A stretch of DNA of 64,000 nt from Casuarius casuarius (lineage: Eukaryota > Chordata > Aves > Casuariiformes > Casuariidae), in contig PTFA01000273.1 of the NCBI GenBank assembly GCA_003342895.1, forward strand, positions 577,284-641,283, given 5' to 3'. Below the pieces are notes generated by a model. The model was not told where the DNA came from and ran no database searches. It saw only the letters and a program-made list of their open reading frames with translations. Positions 35,084 through 48,110 of the stretch are shown in pieces. Position 1 is the stretch's first letter. Each line of letters opens with the position of its first letter. Both the position numbers and the translations under genes were made by a program.

Positions 35084-38000
35084 GATGCTCCAAGATAGAT
35101 GAACAGTATACACAAATGAGCACATACCACCTCTCTACCCTCTCCAGAAAGGTCTTCTTTGCACCAACCGACACACACGTCCTTTATAAAGAATAAATAA
35201 ACCTACCAACAGTGAAACGAAAACAGAAAGTGAAGGAGCCGGAATGTAATCCCCCCAGTTCAAATTTGGCCTGAGTACAGAAACAGCCCTACTTTTCACA
35301 AAAAAACGCAGTTAGTTTTTCCTTTTCAAGTCTGGTCTATTCCAGGCACACCTTTGGAGAGATGCAACAAGTCCACAGACTAATCCAGTGCAGAGCTGTT
35401 GGCAGCTGGCTGAGGTCTGCACACAGGGCATGTTTTAATTTTGTAGACACTATTCTTGAAAGGGCATTTTCGGGGAGCAGCAAGCTGGCATTTGCAGTAA
35501 CTAAAATGTGAAATAAAATTGCTATATTTTGAGTCCTTTTGCCCATACTGCATTTTCAAAGTGCAGGCACTGTCCATACTAAGTGTAACTGTAAATACAG
35601 TTACAGAAGTTCTTCAAGTGAAAAGGACTAGGAGAAGTCTGTAATTCTATGAAGGATGGGATGAATCCTGACAAAAAATAGCACATTTTCTTAAATAAGT
35701 CTGCTCCGTTCCATGTAAGAATGAATCTTTCCAATTAATAATAGTGCTAAAACGTGATAATCTGATCAGGGTTATTTTATTTTATACTTGTAGAGAAAGG
35801 ATTTTTCTTTTCTTTTCTTTTTCCTTCTTTTTTTTTAATGCACAGTCAAATACACATAACTGCTCAATACCAATGCCAAAAGAGGAGACTTAGGTGAAAA
35901 GTTTGGGGAATTTTCCTTTTCAGGGAGTTTTAATGAGACTACTTGGTTATAAGGAAACATTTGTCAGCAAGCTTTCCATAACCGTTAAGGAAGACAACAC
36001 TTGCACTGCAACCAAAATATAGGGCATGCTTCCACCAACTCTAGAGATAAAAAGTTAAGGGGTTGAACCTATAAATGATTTTGGCACTCACATTGTAGTT
36101 GCCTACCCTTACCAAGGGAAAAATAAAACTGGGATGCCATGGCTCCACAGCCAGCCAGTGGAGACTTTTGGGCACCTGATATCTGAAAAGTATTTTTGAG
36201 AAGATCTATCAAAATCTCATTTTCTATGGGGCAGTGCATACCTTCACATGCATGGATTCTCTGATGCCTAATAGTTTGGAAACTCCAATAGTGCTAAAGT
36301 ATTTGTAAATTCTCTCCTGTGTCATTTTCCTGGTGCCTAATATACTCAGGACTGATGCTACAGCTTTTCTAGAGACATTAATGAGATGTCTCTCATGTTG
36401 TTTTCTGAATATATTTATGAAACTTATAATAAGTAAGGCTTTAGCACTGCTACTCTGCTCAGCGCGAAAAAGAATTAACAAGCAGGTTTCAATGTTGCTG
36501 TAGAGAATTGCTGGGAAAAGGTACAAAGACACACCTTGGTTACACAAACCTGCTCCTTTAGTAAACTGGATGGAAGTATGGGCATCGAAACCATCACATT
36601 TATTCTGATTTCCAACCCAGTACAGACCACAATCTAAACTGCAATTCTGAATGCTAAGGGACTGTCTTTGAGGCACGAAGGGAAAGAGTCTTCTCTTATT
36701 TTGACATTATCCAAGCCTGGCTATGAGGGCAACTTTCAGAGCATCCTTTTGTCCTTCTCAGGATGGAAAATGACCTGGCAACCAAGTAAGCACTCTGCTG
36801 TCCTGTCCTTGTCCCCACAGGTGGGTGAGCTGTGCTGCTCAGGTTTCGCCAGCGTCTCTGCTCCCTCAATCCCAACATACAGACATGGCAGCTGAAATGG
36901 ATGGGCCAGGATGCAGGGGTAATTCTCTGATGCCCATGAACAAAAAGTAAGGATAGAATTCTAGAGGATTTGGCCCTATCTTTTAATTTTACAGACATAA
37001 GCATGCACAGAGCAGGGCTTGATCTTTTTAGAGTATCTTGGTGTCTTTTCTTCCCATCTTTTTTTCAAAAACTCACAGTGCAGAAGGATCAGGCAAAACT
37101 CTCGTATGTCTGACAAGATTCAGACTCACAGCCCCTAGACAGTAGCTCTGTCTACATACAGGCAAATCCAGCATTTCTGCTGGCAAAACACTTGGCCACA
37201 CCTTCCCTATTTGCTAAAATACCAGGTCTGCATTCAGAAAAATCATCTTCTGAATTCTCAGATGTTAACTCTTGAAAACAACTTCAGTGCATAAAAAACC
37301 TCAGGTGTAGCTCCTATATCCGCATATCTGTGACAATGACTTTGCTTTATTTCACAGTAAAATATTGGGCTAAAATACTAAAAGGGCAAAGAGAAAATGA
37401 AGAAAAAACAGAGTAATTTTCCTTTAAATTCATTAGAATGAAACACTGAACATATTTAATATCATCTCTACTGACCCAAATCCATAAAATCTCCATCTTA
37501 TTTAAACTAAAATTAGATAAAAATAATTTATGCATGGTTTTCCTCATAGCATGCCTCTTTCCATCTCACACCAAGAAAAATTGACTGAATGGGGATTGAA
37601 ACTTATTCAGAAATATTTGTTTGTAACCTTTGACTGATAACCGAATGCTGTCCAGTGCTGACACAGGTGAAGCAAACCTGCTGGTTATAATCAATGGCAA
37701 TATCAATTACCCCCACCAAAGTCTTACAGGTTGAAAGGCCTATTTGTGGAAATAAAGTATCAAAAGTGTCATACCTTTACAAGGTGATGATGGTGGTATT
37801 TAAAGAAAAACAGGGAAAATATGAAAAATTTCTAATCTTTTGAGGAGATATATTACTACCTGGGAAGGAATGGGGAATTCAGGCTGACCTGCCAAGCACC
37901 TGCTTTCAGTCATTCTGCATGAATCTCTGGATAAATGTACAAAGAACAAAACCTCAGCGAAGAGACAACTGCCATTTCATTAAACTACCCAAAGGAGTTT

Positions 38001-39735
38001 ATACCAGCTAATATGACTACCTATCGCTGTATACAGACACTTCATGACTCTTACCATGGACTAACTATCTGAGTTTACTCAGGATTCTGGCTGGGATACA
38101 CAGCTGGCACAAACTCCCATGCTTTTGTGGAGCACTTTTATGAGCCAAAATGTTGTAAACCAGATGAATTAATGGAACGTGTCACAGTTACTCTCCTGTT
38201 TTTGATAGAAGTCATACTTCTTGAGAGTCAAGGCACAATATGACAGGATAAAAAAGTCTGTGTATCCCCTGAAACGAATTTTATGTCTCTAACCAGTCCT
38301 TCCTAATGGTTATATAGTACTTTCATCTCCTCTTGGTGAAAAAGAAGGATATTTTATAAATCAGAAATAATATCCTATCTCTAAGCTTTATTTGTCCTGA
38401 CTCCACCATTTAACTTCTCATCTTCTACTACATGATGGACATACATAAATATCTGGATCCCACAACTCTTTTTGAATGCTTGCTGAAATTTCTGTCTGTT
38501 TGTTTCGGGTTTGGAATCTGTAGCCATAAGCCACATAAAACCTCTCCAGTCAAAAGGAGACCCAGAATACTTTTAATCAGCCACAGACTTATGCATCCCA
38601 AGATTTTTCTGCTATACTCCTATTTTCTAATGCTCCACTGAAATGCAACAGTCTCCAGACAGATGGAAAGAGAGGAAGAGGACTCAAAATGCACAATACA
38701 TAATGCTTCAGGTTCAAAAGGAACATTGAAGCTGACTTTTTGTATTTAAAGGTGATACTGAGGCAACCCCAGTGCTGAGGTTCACAGAAAGAGTTAAAGA
38801 GTACAAAGCAGGTATTTCTCTTTCATTTTTTTATAAAGTGTGGCTATTAATGAAAACAACAAAGGAATGAAAGAAGTGACAAAAACAAGAAAGGCGAGAA
38901 AGACGAGGAAGGAGAACAGTCTTCAAATATGAAAAAATGCTGAATTCATGTCTCTCAGCTTCTTTTTATTCCCTCAGAAGCTTCTATCGTCTCTCCTTCT
39001 GCAGTATAAGTGCTAAATTGGTGCTTATGGCCCATTTTTGTCCTTCTGTACATTATTAACAATTGTTTGTTGATCTAGGATCACACAAAGACATTCATTA
39101 GCCGAACTAAGCAAACACTTCATTTTTTACTTCCAAAAAACAGTAGAACAATTAATTTCTATTTAACTACCATGCCTAGCTCTTGCAGTGTTTACTAATA
39201 ATGAATACCTATTCCCTCTGAAGTGACATCGATCACAAATTCACACTGCTGTTTAACTGATTCGACATGACAAATGTCACAGACCAGTCTCAAAGCCGTT
39301 CCTTTTGCATATGTACAGCCAAATCAATTTATAAGGCAATCCATACTACATGTGTAGAGAACAAGTTATTAACACAGTATTATAACAAAGTCAATCCTTT
39401 CAAGAAGATTTACTCTTGCTGAGCACAAGTATGCAACTTATTAACTTAAAAGAGGTGCACTGACTTCTTTTCCTTCTTCCTCCCATATTACCACTTTCCT
39501 AATCCTACATCTCCACAGTGAAAGTCATGAAGACTAATTGATTCATTTTTAGTTTAGGAGAAATTTCCCCCAATTGATGTTTTTAGCTGTCTTTTTAACA
39601 ATGTTAAATGGTTGGAAACTGTTGAAGTGAAAGACTTTTACTGCTTGCTGCAAGTGAATAGTGTAAACGGTATTGATCTGCTATGAGGGGTTTACAGTAC
39701 AGAACCATTCAGCGCATTATTTAAAGTGTAAATAC
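35084..39735. other. AT-rich noncoding DNA, nothing firm
   Basis: Contains a T/C-rich tract near 35801-35839, a 150-codon minus-strand open frame at 36224-36676 and a possible terminal exon at 36821-36950. The last two are discussed as findings. No transposon is recognised. Confidence 0.5.
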
Positions 39736-39876
39736 CTATTTGATTTTTTTTTGGCTTTTGTCCAGACATTTGTAAGATGGCTCTTCCTCCTTCGCAAAGC
39801 TTTCTTTAAAAGTGGCATTCAGGCCTCTCCTACAGATGGAGTTGCTCCTGCTTTCTTCAGTAAAAGCTGAATACTC
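39736..39876 (-). other. candidate terminal coding exon, 141 bp
   Basis: On the minus strand a long C/T tract (ctctttttctttttcccccc) ends in an AG at 39878-39877, one of the strongest acceptors in the window. It is followed by 46 open codons and a TAG at 39738-39736. The translation is hydrophilic and lysine/serine-rich, starting EYSAFTEESRSNS and ending KCLDKSQKKIK. A second frame is open for only 18 codons. No AATAAA is visible within about 130 bases downstream on the minus strand. I do not recognise the protein and see no clear partner exon upstream. Chance is a real alternative, because 47 open codons are not rare. Confidence 0.25.
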
Positions 39877-42800
39877 CTGGGGGGAAAAAGAAAAAGAGCG
39901 GGGGAGGCAGGTTTGTTGCTCCTGTAAGTGATGAAACTGAGAACTGAGCATCGAGGAGAGGAAGTGAGAAAAGATTCACAGCTTCAAAGTTGGAGCCAGA
40001 CGCCAGGAGGCAAAGCTAGAGATACTGGAAGGCACAGCCTCTTATCTTCAAAGTCTGCTACGTCTCTGCTTTTGATAATATTCATCTGGAAGCTCTTAAA
40101 GGGACAACCCTGAGATCACAGGCCTGGCACAACAAGCGCTAAAGGAACCCCCGGGACTGGGGTCATGACATGGGGAAGAAAACCAGCGTGCCTGGGAAGT
40201 TATGAGGATGAGAAAGCCTGTTCCCCTCCTGTCATGACTTGTTCCATGTCAGGAAGCAGAAGCAGAGGTTTGGTGGCTTTGAATACGCTGTATCTACATT
40301 TCTTTATTAATAAAGCTGCACATGCAAAAAGACAGAAAACGTTAGTGATGGTATGATTAGTTTACATTATTCTACAGAGGTTTTTTTGTATTACTCAGTT
40401 CTGCAGTGTTTCACTGGCCTCAACCAAGAAGCTAATTCATCCATGATATTTTTTTCTTAAGCGTTTGAGATCATGTGGTGTAGATTGCAGAGCAAAGTAT
40501 TTTGAACTCCTTCACAGTGGCATACAAGGAGACCAGACTTAGCTTCAGCTGGTGCAAAAAGAATAAGAGACAAGGGCTTTTGCTTCCCTCAGATCAAGCC
40601 AAAGTCTGCCTCAGTGCACCTTGTGCAGAAGACCTGATGTGTACAAGATTTCAATGTAAACTGACAATAAAAGAGACGAATTAGCATAACTGACTGTTTC
40701 ACTTATGAAGATTAAATAGCCTTTTATTGCAGATGTTTGCCAAGGAAAATGCTCCCCAGTGGAAGACTATAAGCAGTTAAGATAGATTTGATGAGGATTT
40801 TAATTGCTGTTATGCAACTGGTAATGGAAAGTTTTTATTAAATGTCATGCAAAAGCCAATTGATATTTTGGAGCCAGAAAGCTCCTGGTAGCACAAGGCT
40901 TGGGCATTTTTCTAACAATATTCCAGGTGCCAGGGAGGTACCTTCTTCATTTTTGTTTCCATTCCCGCTCTCTTACTTTAAAAGCCAATTTGCCTAAGAA
41001 GGTCAAGTCTCACTACTGTGAGGTAAAGGCAAATACCTAAAACCAGAAAACCTGACCCACATCATCTTTTTCTACTGAATGGAGCTGAAAAAAATTGTGA
41101 TGCGAACAGTTGCTCCTCTCCCTCTTCAGAAATCACTGAGTAGTATGAGTGCTCATTTCAGGAAGGACACAAGTAGATTCGTCTAACTAGTTCACAAGGT
41201 GGTAACTGGCTTTGCACAGAAAGCACCTAAGAGCAGGGCTATAGGGTGTTATAGGTTTTCTCAACCCCCCCTTTTGAAGCTGTTCCATTTTGCATGAAAC
41301 TATTAAATATTCACTAGCTTGCTCACCAGCAGGAGAGAGACAGGAAACATGACTGCATAACATAAAGCCTAGCTCTAAGAGACCTGAATTTCTTGCTCCA
41401 GTGGTTACTCCAATTCCCTGCTCCAGTTGGTTCAGGAGCTGGGACCCATGTCTTCTCCCTCCCAAGTGAATGCAGAAACTCTTAGACTATAACATCATGC
41501 TTAGCTTCTCCTCTGGAATAATTATTTACTGGGCCTTGCAAGGCATAGAAATGGCATTTGCACTCACAGAAGAGGGGCATATTCAGCTCTTCCTTCCCTC
41601 CCTGCTCTTCCCTCTGAAACCAAAGGAAGGACCCTGCTGTCCTACCTGCCCAAGGAGAGAGGTCTAGCCCCTGGATTACCAAGATTAAAAAGAAACAGAC
41701 AATCCCATCCTGGCCACACCAAGTACAGTGAAGTAAGTACACTCTCCAAGAACTTGCCTTGCAACATGGGTGAGGGCCCTAGTGCAGTCTGTATGTAAAT
41801 GGGGAGCATAAATGCTCAGCATTGTGATTAATTGAGAATGTCCTGCAGACAAAAAAAGGAAATGAAGGGGTTTAAATCCTTTGAGGTGGGGCTGCAGCTG
41901 AGCAGGACACTTGCTTTCTAACTGAAAGAAAACTGCTGCAAACTGAAAGAAAACAGCAATTAAACATTAGATAAACTCCTTCAACAAAAAATAGGGTAGA
42001 AACTATGTTTACTGAGATTGCATCATGCTGGCTGTTTTGAGGGGAAAAAATTATAATTTTAAACATGAAAACATGTTGGAACCAAACAAACAATGCTGTG
42101 ATGCTTCTTCTAAGGTGGACACTTTCTTGGTAGGCAGCCTTAATTGTTGTAATAGCTTTTAGGTGTTCTAATGCACTCAAGTGAATTATGCACCACACTG
42201 CTTCTGAATGACACAGCCATTTCTGACTCCATTAATATGGAAGATTTCAGCCAAATGCTTTTAAACGATAGCTTCGCTTTATTTGTAATTTCAGACTCTA
42301 TTGATTTCCTTCTGTTCCCTTCATTATGATTTCAATTGATTACCTTGGCAACTGCAATAACAATGATTGCACTTGACACTGTCTGAGACTCTTGAGATGG
42401 TATTTGAATAGGAATGGTATAATTTGGGGAAAAATGCCTACAAGAACCTGCCATTAACAGTACACTTACACTTTACTTTTATTGACTTCCCTCTCTTTCA
42501 AACAGGCCCTTGTCAGGGAATCTGTTGCTAGATAGATGCTAGGGTAGGATTTCAGTGACTCCTTGAAGTAAAAGATTCTTATTAACGAATAGAGTAGATT
42601 TTGTGTTAGTGGTTTTTTTCAGCACTGTGACAGTTCAGGGAATCCTCCCACCCAAGACAGGATTTTTTGTTCCCTTTGTAGCAGGGTTACAAAGTGTTTG
42701 TAAAGAGTGTTCCTGGCCAAGGCTTTTATTTTACTACCTGTATATGTCTTTGCATACAGAACAATTTCAAGTACAAAAACATGACTTTGGGTTAAAATCT

Positions 42801-43835
42801 GAGATGGTTTTATTCACAGTTTCAGTGCAATTTCTACCTTTGAGGACCAATTACATATGCAATTTTCTTAGAGAAAAAATGCCTATTGGGTTATTTGGCA
42901 TTTATATTCCTCAGTTCATACATATACCTTTTAGTGTTATTAAAAAACTGTCCTAAAATTAGTAGCAATATCTTTTCTGTGAAAATAGCACTGTATTGAA
43001 GGTCTCTTTTCTCATTCAAGGAATGTCAGAAGTGTATTCATGTCAGAGCAAATATTACAAAGAGGTAGAAAGTAAAGCAAAAGAGGGACATCCTTCCTTC
43101 TATATTATGAAGGTAATTCAGATTTATGAATACAGTATTCAGAAGACACAGCTTTGGTGTACTCTTTTTCACTGTGTCCATGACCTCTGATTTTGATTTT
43201 ATTCCTACATCACCAGCAGTATCTTCTGATTAAAGACACCTTTTATGAATGTCAGTTGTTTTGCCCTTTATATAATAACAACATTCCCATTTTTAAATGT
43301 ACTATTTTAATTTCAAAAAAGAAAGAGAGGCCAACCTTCATGATGGTTCTTTTTCCTTAAAAGCTAACAAATTGGATGGTGATATGCAGCAAAGAAGTAA
43401 TTGTAGCAATCTGCCCTTCTATTACCAGTTGTATACTTGGAATCACAAGGCAGTGCTCTTCTTCCCCAGCCAATATTTCATAGAGAAACTGCAAAGTTAC
43501 AATTAGTGACTGCTGGTAGCTTTAAGTCATGGGTTAGAAGAACACTGAAAGATGGAAATGATCACTTTCTTCAGTATGATAGCCCCCTTCTGCCATCTGA
43601 CCAGCAGATTCAAGTAGGGTGAGAGTCAAGAAAAGGTAATTGTAGAGTAATGAATATTGCGTGCTATCATTATACTTCCTACTGAGAATATTTATTCATA
43701 ATTATCCATATCAAAACTGAAAACCAACCTTTCCTTTCATCTCTTGCCCTGATATGCTCAGGGAGGTAAATAAATCCTGGGTAGCCCAACCCAGTCTTTG
43801 ATCAGTCTTTATAGACCTGAACTTCAATTACACAG
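39877..43835. other. AT-rich noncoding DNA, nothing recognised
   Basis: Short open frames on both strands, none recognisable. No repeat longer than a few tens of bases was noticed. Confidence 0.55.
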
Positions 43836-43957
43836 AGATTTTCAGAAGTGACTCAGTCTGTTAATTTATCTCTGGTGCCATTCAGGGCAATGCAAATTTT
43901 ACCCTGACTCAAATGAAAACAACATTAGAAACTTTGTTAAGGAGCTTCTGAAAATTT
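43836..43957. repeat. short inverted repeat, possible decayed MITE
   Basis: The 11-mer at 43838-43848 (attttcagaag) recurs inverted at 43945-43955, about 96 bases apart. Palindromic elements with ends like this are known in reptile and bird genomes, but the internal part here has lost obvious symmetry. Confidence 0.25.
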
Positions 43958-45236
43958 CTGACTCAAGCTGTTAAGATACGCCCAAGAAGAAAACAAGTAA
44001 ATAGTCTTTGAATTGAACTAAATAATTGTTTTAGATGATTCATGAAGAGATTTGAAAAGGAGGTTATTTTTTAAAATGCCATCTTGTCTTCCAACTGATA
44101 GCCAGATTTACAACCAAATCAGGAGAGCCTGGTGACATCTGTCATTGGGTAGAAAAACAATTACATAGTGAACTATATAGAGTAAACTGTATAGAGTGAT
44201 TTGACCATCCTATAGGAAGAAAACAAGTAATCTGAAAACCCAAGTACATTTTCTAGACATCCCACTTTCATATCACATTCATTTATGAATCCTAGAGTTT
44301 CACTTGGTTTAGCTGTGACAGCAATTTTTTTAATTGACCAGGTGTCTAAGGCTCTTTGTGTGTTACAGACACAGTTTTATACAGATAGCAGTAACAAACA
44401 GTTATTCTATGTAGAATGAGGTATTTACTCCTCTAATGTAATGATGTAGAGAGAAATGCAGTCCTGTTACCATAGCAGAGGCTTGGAGGTGACGCAGGAT
44501 GCCGCACAGGAGAGCACAGTTATCGGATGATAAGAGATGGGGCACAGGCTTGGCTCTGGAGACCCCACACCTACAGACCACTCACCAGCGGTTAGTTAAG
44601 GAGATGCAGACCTGGAGCAGGACAAAACTAGTTTTGTGGTAACAAAGAGAACAAAGAAATAGTAGTTAATATAAGTAAAAGATGCTATACACAGTAAATT
44701 CAGATGTAATGTGGAGCTACAGAACAGTGAAGAAAGAGGTAGATGTAAACACGTTAGAAAACACATAAAAATGACCCCAAGTGGATGCTAGAGGGAGGAA
44801 AAATAAACCATCAGCATCAACACCATATGCCTCCTGGTGAAGGACTACAGATGCTGACAAGTCACCTTAACACACCACTATCAACACCAGAATGAGACCA
44901 TTGACCTTAGGACCCAGAGGAGGAGGGGAAGGGTGAGCCTAGCACCAGAAAAAGGAGGAGAAACTGCCCTTGTGTGCTTACCAATTTTAACTGCGTTATT
45001 ATTCTTTCTTTGTCTGTAAGTTAGACCTTGAATAATAATGATTAGACTCCCATGATTTCAGTTATTCTAACAATACATTCTTGGCTTTACTTAGATATAA
45101 TGTGTGCTTACTCTTCGCCCTTGAACCAGACTTTGAACATAATATCACAGAAATTCAAAAGCTTTCTTACAAGAAATAAATAAAATTATAGAAGTTATGT
45201 AAGACAACTCTACTGCAAAGGTTTACCCCCTTAGAA

Positions 45237-45384
45237 TTTTCTTTCTGTTTTTCTTCTCTTTTGCCAATTTCTTTGTTTTCTTTCTTTACTTCTCTCCCTC
45301 TCTTATTCTTTTTCTAGTGCTCTCTCTTTTTGTCATCTCATTCCCTTTTCCTTTCCTCTCTTTTTTCCAGGTTCTTCCTCTCAA
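45237..45384 (+). repeat. pyrimidine-rich tract
   Basis: About 150 bases composed mostly of C and T on the plus strand, without a fixed repeat unit. Confidence 0.8.
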
Positions 45385-46089
45385 GTTTTAAAGTCTGATA
45401 TTTTGTAGACTTTCTCTTCTTCATCTGCCTCCCCTGAGAGCACTTGCCAGCATAGTTGCATGAAGCCTCTGGGTAGAACAAAGCCAACACACTTTACAGG
45501 ACGGCAGGACGATAGAGTCTGAAGTCTCTAATCATGGAAGTGGAAGTAATTCCTTTTCTTAGGGAATACGGTAATAGAGCAGTGAAATTGCCTACTTGGA
45601 AAATTCTCCAGGCCTGGATGCTCATTTGCTTTCTTTGGAAACCCTTGCTGCCAAGATTTCCCATTCACTTTCTGGATTGACCCTTGGTTCACTTTTCCCA
45701 GCATTTTTATGGGCATGTCTGTGTTCTTTGGCTTCTAAACAGGATTGAAAAAACTCCAAGTTACCTCAAAAGCTTTTGTAGAAAGCAGAGATTAACTGTT
45801 TTAAAGCCCAACAGTACTGTTTGCCTAAACTTCTAAATTTTCATCCCTTCAGTACATATAAATAGGTTAGCAAACATCAAAAATATATTTCTTGCCATAA
45901 AGATTTGTCACCAGCTGTTAATAGCTTCACTTCACAACCAAAATTAAATCAAGATAGCTCTCCATAATGATTTAATTATTTAAAGATGATAGTCCCTTGT
46001 AATCCTATTGTCTGTTAAACTTCAGCAATCTTGCTAGTACAGATTTATCTGAAGCACAATAGTACTGACCTCATGCTGCAAAAAATAGC

Positions 46090-46130
46090 ATATATACACA
46101 TATACATATACATATATACATATATATATT
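46090..46130. repeat. TA/CA microsatellite
   Basis: Alternating TATA and TACA units, imperfect. Confidence 0.9.
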
Positions 46131-46873
46131 CATTCATCATAAATAGACATTTTCCCTTCTGCTAAGCTCTAGCTATGTCTGCCTAGTAAAGGAATTGCCA
46201 TTCTGTCATGTGTCAGAGTGGTACAAATTCAAGATTTAAATTTGTATGTAAGTATATGCAATGCCTGTAAAGACCAGGTAGAAATGAATACACTTCTTTG
46301 AAGAAAATGCACGATTTTAGAAGTCCTGTTGACTTTAGTGAAAATATTTGATAGAAACATACCTTTCAATACAGTGTATTGTATTGAATCAATATATTCA
46401 GACTTGGCTCTGAGAATATCATGACAGAACAGTGTTATTATTTTGCTAAATGCAATTCTTGCCTGACAGTTTAATCATAGTGTGTAACTGTCACACATCT
46501 CTGTGACCAAAGAGATAGATAGAGTATTGTAGCTAATGCAGGTTTCTTTTTTGAAATAGAAAAGTTTTCAAACTCCACTAAAGAGTGAGCTTGTTCAGAT
46601 AAAGATTTTTTGGTTCAGGCTCATTTCCACTTTATGGTTTCTATTTCTTATTCTCTTCCTAAAAAAGGACAAATTATTGAATTGCATTCTGACTTGCCAA
46701 GTTGCTGACTACAGTGGAGAATATCACTTCTCTGAATAGCACTGTAACATTTAAAAAACAGCCTACAGGTGCACTTTGTCTAACATTTGGTGTGACAGAG
46801 CAATCGTAGTATCTCATCATATTGACTTCTATATCTTACCAAGAATTGAAAATCAAGCTGTTTTGTTTTTCAG

Positions 46874-46928
46874 GTAGTTTTTCTTCACATTTTTCTGTGG
46901 TATGATGATGCACTGCAAATATTGCCAG
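46874..46928 (+). other. candidate small exon, 55 bp
   Basis: The acceptor ttttgtttttcag ends at 46873 and the donor CCAG joined to gtaaat starts at 46929. One frame is open across all 55 bp (VVFLHIFLWYDDALQILP) and the other two contain stops. Nothing around it supports a gene, so chance is likely. Confidence 0.12.
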
Positions 46929-47625
46929 GTAAATAAGATGGTATTTGGTTTTAGAACAAAGTAATCTAATAAAAGAACAAAAGAAATAAACCTCCATGCT
47001 GGCAGAATTAATGGCAAAATGTTAAGAATTCTTTGCCTGATAGAATGAAAAGGTTATTATGAAACTGTAACTCCATTATAGGGCAGTACTTGCTCTTAGC
47101 TTGTAAGTAAGTGCTGTAGCTTAAAATGTATTTAAGAAGCTAATGGAATTAGCTGACTATAATTAGGGCTGATGGGAACAGCAGATTGAGGCTGGCACAA
47201 TAAAGTATCTCATTCAGTTGGGCAGTTTTTTAATGCTTCCTTCTGTGGTCAGGAGTTGTCTAACCAGGTATCTGCATGGACTGTGTTTCATATAACGATG
47301 TCATGAACTTTCTTGCAGCAGTTCCCCTTATGAAACATGCTCAATTATGTGAAAAGCTGGGAATCAAAGAAATTAATCCTAAAATACCACTTTAAGGAGC
47401 TTTAAGAGATGAAGAATTATATTTCCCTTTGGCTGCTTAGTTCAGAGAAGTAAAATTGCTGGAAAGCTGTAACTGCCCCTACCCCTTCTGTTTTCTCCTC
47501 CTGGAGACTTCTTCAATGCTTCAAAACCCTCAAAAAGGGTTTTGAGACCTCAGTCAGCTATTCCTTCCCCTGCCAAACCATCTTCCTCTGTCAGGAAAAA
47601 AAGACCAAAACAACTTCCTTCCCCC

Positions 47626-47663
47626 AAAACAAACAAACAAACAAACAAACAAACAAACAAAAG
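47626..47663 (+). repeat. (AAAC)n microsatellite
   Basis: About nine uninterrupted AAAC units. It creates a run of N, K, Q and T codons in the plus-strand frame and of FVCL codons on the minus strand. Confidence 0.97.
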
Positions 47664-48110
47664 ACACTCCCGCCACCCCCAGGCAAACATAAAGGCAAAC
47701 ATGAACATGTTTAGCACTGTGCTTTCATTTGGTTTTGTTTTCACTTTTTTCAGTCTTTTCCTAATTCTCAGCCAGCTCTTTTCCTCCACTTCACTGCACC
47801 CCTCCTGCTCTGTTGGCTGGTGATTTGCCCCCCAACCCTCTGCCGCGGGGCTTAGATGGGGCAGGCTCTTCCGAACACTGACACCCCCCTGCCCTGCCGT
47901 GTCCTGTTAAGGGAAGGAGTGGAGATGCCCCTGTTTGCTACCAGTTTTCCTGAAAGAGACCTCAATCCCACGGCAGAAGCTGCTGGGGGGAGACATCTCC
48001 CTTCCCCAGTGCTTCCCTGTCCTTGGCCACCAGCCTTGTGCCATGGGTCGCGTATTCAGAGAGGGTCCCACGCAGGGAGGCTCTGCCTTCCTTGAGCGCT
48101 GCGCTGCCTG
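47664..48110. other. GC-rich patch, no gene recognised
   Basis: GC content rises between about 47780 and 48110. Open frames exist on both strands (79 codons plus, 131 codons minus), and a possible donor (CTGAG joined to gtaaac) lies at 48112 on the plus strand. None of the translations is recognisable. Confidence 0.3.

Larger units (their letters stand above)
43958..46873. other. noncoding DNA with simple-sequence tracts
   Basis: Includes a moderately GC-richer stretch (about 44460-44960) without recognisable features, a pyrimidine-rich tract at 45237-45384 and a TA/CA microsatellite at 46090-46130. No gene is seen. Confidence 0.5.
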
